A stretch of DNA of 10,463 bases, taken from contig JAKJFK010000043.1 in NCBI GenBank assembly GCA_022704925.1, forward strand, positions 1 through 10,463, in the 5' to 3' direction. The notes beneath the pieces are model-generated. The model was not told where the DNA came from, did no database searches, and saw only the letters and a list, made by a program, of their open reading frames with translations. Origin of the DNA: a candidate division TA06 bacterium. Its GTDB lineage: Bacteria > Ratteibacteria > UBA8468 > MWAK01. The position numbers and the translations under genes were made by a program. Positions 6,597 to 10,463 of the stretch are shown piece by piece. The first letter of the stretch is position 1. Every line of letters starts with the position of its first letter.

Positions 6597-8543
6597 ATGA
6601 AAAGAGTCCCGTTTCCGGTTCCCAACAACCACGCCGATTACGAGCTCGATTCCTGTCCGGACCGGATCGGCGTAAGGTTTGACCGGCCGCCGGCCGCCGG
6701 CCGTTACGTGACCTTCAAGGTGACGGTCATCCTGGCCGAACCGCTGGAGGCGGGCCAGGGACTGGCGGTTTTCTCCCCCTTCGGTTTTACTCCGCCCCAG
6801 CTCCGGACGCCGACGGCGGCCGGTTTCGTGACCGTCAGCGGACCGGCCGGGGTGGAGCTGAAATTGACCCATTACCTGGTTGGCAAGGTCAAGCGGGAGC
6901 GGGGCATGATCGCCTGGCCGGTCAACTCCGGGTTGAAGCGCGGCGCCCGGCTGGTCTTTACCTTCGGCGACCGGAGCCGGGGCGGGCCGGGCAGCCGGGT
7001 CAGCCTGGTGGCCCACCAGGGTCTGCTGGTGGCCGCCTACCGGCTGCGCACCCCGGACGAGGCGGCGCCGCCCCTGCTGGCAAAGAGCCCTCGGATCGGG
7101 GTTCGGCCGGACCGCGGCGCGCTGGTGCGCGGTTTCGTCACCCCGGTGCTGGCCGCGGGCGAGGAAGGCCGCCTGCAGCTGGTGGCCGAGGACCGCTTCG
7201 GGAACCGGGTGGCCGATTTCCGGGGCGAGGTTCGATTGCGGGGCGTCGAGAACCTGGCCGGCCTGCCGGAGAAGGTCGCCTTCAAAGCCGCCGACCGGGG
7301 CCGCCGGGAACTCTCCTTCCGCCCCCGCCGCCCCGGCTGCTTCACGCCGGTGATCGTTTCGGCCCGGGCCGACCACCTGGCCGGTCCGGTCGAGGTGACG
7401 GAGCGGCCGCCCGAGTATCGGCTTTACTTCGGAGAACTGCACGCCCATACCGAGTTAAGCCAGGATGGTGCCGGTTCCCTGGACGAATTTTATACCTTTG
7501 CCCGGGATGCGGCCGGCCTCGACTTCGCCGCCGCCACCGACCACCAGCTGCCGGTGGCCGGCATGCCCGGCTACGCCAGCCACGCCAGCGGGCTGCCCAA
7601 CACCAGCCACGCGCGCTACCCGGACCGCTGGCGGGCCACGGCGGAGGCCGCCCGGCGCTACCATCGGCCCGGCCGTTTCGTCACCTTCCTCGGGTTCGAG
7701 TTCAACACCTCCGGCAACGCCGGCCACCGCAACCTCTACTTCAAGGGCGATGAGGCCGAGATCATCGAGGCGCCCTCCTGGCCGCTGCCGGAACGCTTTC
7801 TCCAGTCTTGGGCCGGCCGGCGCCGGGATATCATGGTGGTCCCCCACCACCCGGCCATCTGCTTCAGCGCCGGGGTCTATACCAGCTACCGGGGCCTGGA
7901 GATCGGCGTGGTGGACGAGCGGATCCAGCCGCTGGTCGAGATCTACTCGAAGCACGGCACCAGTGAGTACTTCAACAATCCGCGGCCGCTCCGGGGCCAG
8001 GCGGTCGGCCATTTCGTCCAGGACATGCTCGAGGCCGGCGCCCACTTCGGCCTGGTCGGCGGCAGCGACGGCCACCAGGCCAACCCGGGCTCCAGCCTCG
8101 AGGAGCCGGGCTGGTTCCGGACGCTCCAGTACCGGAGCGGACTGGCCGCGGTCTGGGCCCGGGAACTGACCCGGGAGGCGCTCTGGGAGGCCTTCTTTGC
8201 CCGCCGGGTCTATGCCACCACCTATCCGCGGGTCATCCTACGCTTCCAGATCAACGACCTCTTCATGGGCGCGGCCGGAACGGCTGATTACCCGCGCCGG
8301 ATCAGGATCTTCGTCGCTTCACCGGTCCTGGTCAATTACCTGGAGGTTATCAAGAACGGCCGGGTGATCTTCATGACCCCGGAGCAGGGGCAGAACCACC
8401 CGATACCGCCGGAGGTGGAGGGTGAACTGGAGTTCCTGGACGAAACCCCCTCGGACCGGGCCGAGGATTACTACTACCTCCGGTTGACGCTGCACGGCAG
8501 CGAGCGGGTCTGGTCCAGTCCGGTCTGGGTGGCCAATAAATAA
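6597..8543 (+). CDS. PHP-fold metallohydrolase (CehA/McbA or DUF3604-like)
   Basis: This 648-residue protein starts at ATG 6597, one base after the kinase stop and 8 bases after AGAGGGAG (6581-6588). A TTG seven codons upstream lies inside the kinase gene and before that Shine-Dalgarno, so it is less likely. Residues about 1-270 look all-beta, perhaps two beta-sandwich domains. Residues about 275-545 carry PHP metal-site motifs: LHAHTELS (H282, H284), ATDH (D315, H316), GFEFN (E368), PHHPA (H417, H418), VEIYS (E448) and GSDGH (D491, H493). The C-terminus (about 546-648) is a small beta domain beginning VILRFQINDLFMG, with LEVIKNG at 582-588, typical of CehA/McbA-like and DUF3604 proteins. All expected metal ligands seem present, so it is probably active as a metal-dependent hydrolase on esters, amides or phosphoesters. 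No signal peptide is visible, so it is probably cytoplasmic, unlike the phosphoesterase at 1587-3173. The substrate is unknown. Confidence 0.8.
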   Translation: MKRVPFPVPNNHADYELDSCPDRIGVRFDRPPAAGRYVTFKVTVILAEPLEAGQGLAVFSPFGFTPPQLRTPTAAGFVTVSGPAGVELKLTHYLVGKVKRERGMIAWPVNSGLKRGARLVFTFGDRSRGGPGSRVSLVAHQGLLVAAYRLRTPDEAAPPLLAKSPRIGVRPDRGALVRGFVTPVLAAGEEGRLQLVAEDRFGNRVADFRGEVRLRGVENLAGLPEKVAFKAADRGRRELSFRPRRPGCFTPVIVSARADHLAGPVEVTERPPEYRLYFGELHAHTELSQDGAGSLDEFYTFARDAAGLDFAAATDHQLPVAGMPGYASHASGLPNTSHARYPDRWRATAEAARRYHRPGRFVTFLGFEFNTSGNAGHRNLYFKGDEAEIIEAPSWPLPERFLQSWAGRRRDIMVVPHHPAICFSAGVYTSYRGLEIGVVDERIQPLVEIYSKHGTSEYFNNPRPLRGQAVGHFVQDMLEAGAHFGLVGGSDGHQANPGSSLEEPGWFRTLQYRSGLAAVWARELTREALWEAFFARRVYATTYPRVILRFQINDLFMGAAGTADYPRRIRIFVASPVLVNYLEVIKNGRVIFMTPEQGQNHPIPPEVEGELEFLDETPSDRAEDYYYLRLTLHGSERVWSSPVWVANK

Positions 8544-8595
8544 GAAAACGGGGCAACGCCCGCGCCATTCCGGCCATCTAATCTTTTGCAAAGGG

Positions 8596-8608
8596 TTCAG
8601 CGGCTGAA
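8596..8608. repeat. 13-bp inverted repeat upstream of the 8640 gene
   Basis: TTCAGC, a single G and GCTGAA form an odd-centred palindrome inside the 96-bp gap 8544-8639, the longest gap in the window. Such a site could be an operator for a dimeric regulator, or a weak hairpin. A short GGGC-AAC-GCCC hairpin lies at 8551-8561 just after the preceding stop, without a clear T run. No good -35/-10 pair could be identified, so regulation here is only suggested. Confidence 0.2.
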
Positions 8609-8639
8609 GAGAAGGTCCACTTTCTTTACCGGGAGGAGC

Positions 8640-10463
8640 ATGAAAAGGTTAGTCGCGTGTCTTTTTTCCCTTCTTCTTGTCTTGGTTTCCACGGCCTTCG
8701 GCCAGACGGGGGCGCCGGTCCGGAACCTTCTCTGGGACGGCGGCTTCGAGCTCGGCTATGCCAACAATTTCTGGGGCACGATTTATGGCAACCAGGGACC
8801 GGTCAAGCGCTCGATGTGGTCCAACGGGGTGCTGACGCTGAACCAGACGGTGGCCAGCCGGGTCTACATCCTGGAGGATGGGACTTACAGCCTCTGCGCC
8901 TGGGTGAAGCGGGCACCCGGATTCGAGGGAGAGGAGAGTAAGGTCTCCCTGCTGCTGACCAACTTTAATTACTACCGGGAGACGCAGAAGAACGAATACG
9001 GCCGGTCCTTCGCGGTGCCGGCCGGCGCGGGCTGGCAACGGGTGGGCTGGAGCTTCGAGGTCCAGGGGCCGGTCCGCAACGATTTTCACGTCAGAATTTC
9101 AACCGGGAGCCCGGCCGGGTCGGTGCTGGTGGACGGGATGAGCCTGACCCGTGGTCCGGTGCTGCCGGAGCAGCCGCCGGCGGCGGCCGCGTCGGTGGAG
9201 GCGGGCTTCTGGATTCCGGAGGCGAGCGGGATTTATCTTGACGGCGAGGAGCGGTTGGCCGAGCTGATGATCAGGAACAACGGGGCGGCGCGGCCGGCCC
9301 GGGTGCGCTGGGAGATTTACGATCACCAGGAGGAGCTGGTGAAGCGGGGCGAGGTGAACGAGACGCTGCCGGCGCTGACGACGGTGCGGCGGAAGCTGCC
9401 GCTGGCAGATCTGCCCTGGGGGGGCTACCGGCTGGCCTGCTCGGTGGAGGGGGAGCCGGTGCTGGGCGACGGGCTGCTGGCCCTGCTGCCGCGCATCGAC
9501 CAGGATGCCTTCCCCTGGTTCGGCGCCGACGCCACCCTGACCCAGAAGGATTTCATGCCCCGCTACATGCAGCGGCTGGGCATGAAGGTGGCCGCGACCT
9601 GTAGCTGCGCCGGCGGGATCTCCCGCTGGACCATCGTCAACCCGGCCGAGGGGCAGTACAACTGGCAGGATGAAGTTGTCGACGCCGCCGTCAAGGCGGG
9701 GCTGGCGCCGGTGGCCTACCTCGGTCTCAAGTATCCGCCAGGCTGGGTGGCGGCCAGATACATGAAGGACGGCAAGGTGGCCGACGAGGCCGGTTTCATC
9801 AAGGCCTACGCCGATTATGTCTACGCCTTCGTCAAGCACTTCGCCGGCCGGATCCGGGTCTTCCAGCTGGAGGACGAGATCGGCAGCGCTTACGGCGGCG
9901 CGGCCAAGGATTCGCTGCTGATGCGCATCCACGCGGCCGCCTACCAGGCGGGCCAGCGGGCGGCCCGCGAGGCCGGCCAGGTGGTCTCGATCGGTATCGA
10001 CTCCACCCATCCCGACTGGTGGGACAAATTCCTCGACCTGGTCGACCGCGATCAGCTGGATTACGTGAGCCAGAATACCAACCTGCGGCCGGCCTGGAAG
10101 GCCCAGCTTTTAAACACGCTGCGCCGGAAGGGTGTCTACCCGGAGTACCTTTACAGCATGGGGGTGGGTCAGAAGAGCGTTCTGCGGCCGACCTCGCTGA
10201 TCAACGTGCGGGGCGGGGACGGCAATCCGCCCGGTGTCTTCGCCTGGCAGCTGATGATGAATGCCTGGCTTTCGCGCCCCTACGGCACCGAAGATCCCAA
10301 GGACGGCCCGATCGTGCGCATGAATTACTACGACTTCCGGACCCTGGGCCAGTCGGTTTACCTGCCCTCGGCGGGCAAGACCGGGATCGAGTATGACAAC
10401 TCGCCGACGCTGGGGATCCAGATGATGGCGATGCAGAAGTACTGGCTGAGCGGCCTGCGGCCG
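8640..10463 (+). CDS. Secreted multidomain TIM-barrel glycosidase-like protein (3' end outside window)
   Basis: The frame runs from ATG 8640, just after GGGAGGAG (8631-8638), to the window edge without a stop, giving 608 residues of an incomplete protein. A signal peptide is clear: MKR, a hydrophobic core at 4-17, and probable cleavage after AFG (residue 21). Residues about 28-170 resemble a galactose-binding-like carbohydrate-binding module (NLLWDGGFELG at the start, SVLVDGMSLT at the end). Residues about 185-285 look like an Ig-like beta domain (LAELMIRNNG, VRWEIYDHQEELV). From about 292 a clan-A-type TIM barrel begins: FPWFGADATLTQKDFMPRYMQRLGMK, INPAEGQYNW-type sequence at 332-342, and VFQLEDEIGSAYGG (407-420), where E413 fits the acid/base after strand 4 and D412 replaces the usual Asn. 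The second catalytic acid may lie beyond the visible part or near 555-566 (IVRMNYYDF). It probably attacks an exported polysaccharide or glycoconjugate. The exact family (GH5, GH39 or GH42-like) is not resolved. Confidence 0.75.
   Translation, partial: MKRLVACLFSLLLVLVSTAFGQTGAPVRNLLWDGGFELGYANNFWGTIYGNQGPVKRSMWSNGVLTLNQTVASRVYILEDGTYSLCAWVKRAPGFEGEESKVSLLLTNFNYYRETQKNEYGRSFAVPAGAGWQRVGWSFEVQGPVRNDFHVRISTGSPAGSVLVDGMSLTRGPVLPEQPPAAAASVEAGFWIPEASGIYLDGEERLAELMIRNNGAARPARVRWEIYDHQEELVKRGEVNETLPALTTVRRKLPLADLPWGGYRLACSVEGEPVLGDGLLALLPRIDQDAFPWFGADATLTQKDFMPRYMQRLGMKVAATCSCAGGISRWTIVNPAEGQYNWQDEVVDAAVKAGLAPVAYLGLKYPPGWVAARYMKDGKVADEAGFIKAYADYVYAFVKHFAGRIRVFQLEDEIGSAYGGAAKDSLLMRIHAAAYQAGQRAAREAGQVVSIGIDSTHPDWWDKFLDLVDRDQLDYVSQNTNLRPAWKAQLLNTLRRKGVYPEYLYSMGVGQKSVLRPTSLINVRGGDGNPPGVFAWQLMMNAWLSRPYGTEDPKDGPIVRMNYYDFRTLGQSVYLPSAGKTGIEYDNSPTLGIQMMAMQKYWLSGLRP

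Noticed and set aside
1-10463. Very frequent CCGG/GGCC hexamers as a possible repeat or uptake signal
   Set aside because: They follow from the codon preferences (GCC, GGC, CGG, CCG) of coding DNA, with no regular spacing or strand bias that I could see.

Overview
The window is about 10.5 kb of GC-rich bacterial DNA (G/C-ending codons dominate; CCGG/GGCC strings are very frequent). It is almost entirely coding, with every supported gene on the + strand. Purine-rich Shine-Dalgarno sequences (GGAG/AGGAG type) sit just ahead of most starts, and secreted proteins carry ordinary Sec signal peptides. The protein mix (calcineurin-like phosphoesterases with a concanavalin-like N-terminus, five-bladed-propeller glycosidase-like proteins, TIM-barrel glycosidase-like proteins, a Gfo/Idh/MocA oxidoreductase with a DTSH N-terminus, a PHP-type metallohydrolase) resembles what Planctomycetota-Verrucomicrobiota-Lentisphaerota or Kiritimatiellota-type carbohydrate degraders and related uncultured lineages carry. 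That assignment is an inference from gene content only; there is no rRNA or other phylogenetic marker here.

Layout: (1) 2-487, the C-terminal end of a metallophosphoesterase. (2) 567-1535, a cytoplasmic glycosidase-like TIM-barrel protein. (3) 1587-3173, a secreted two-domain metallophosphoesterase, clearly paralogous to the first. (4) 3188-4633, a secreted beta-propeller glycosidase-like protein. (5) 4674-5612, a Gfo/Idh/MocA-type oxidoreductase. (6) 5612-6595, an aminoglycoside-phosphotransferase-fold small-molecule kinase overlapping the previous gene by one base. (7) 6597-8543, a PHP-fold (CehA/McbA or DUF3604-like) metallohydrolase. (8) 8640 to the window edge, a secreted multidomain TIM-barrel glycosidase-like protein with no stop inside the window. 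The gaps are 79, 51, 14, 40, -1, 1 and 96 bp, so genes 3 to 7 look like one operon and the whole window may be one transcription unit. No RNA gene, insertion sequence, CRISPR array, integrase or convincing terminator was seen.

Functionally, the window reads as a degradation locus. Exported enzymes (3, 4, 8 and probably 1) would act on an extracellular or periplasmic polymer or conjugate. The proteins without signal peptides (2, 5, 6, 7) would act in the cytoplasm: oxidoreductase, kinase, metallohydrolase and glycosidase-like protein. The substrate cannot be read from the sequence. The most unusual points are the substituted metal-ligand motif in the complete phosphoesterase, the approximately 2.69-kb spacing of duplicated phosphoesterase sequences that suggests a duplicated cassette, and the combination of genes, which matches no named pathway I recognise.
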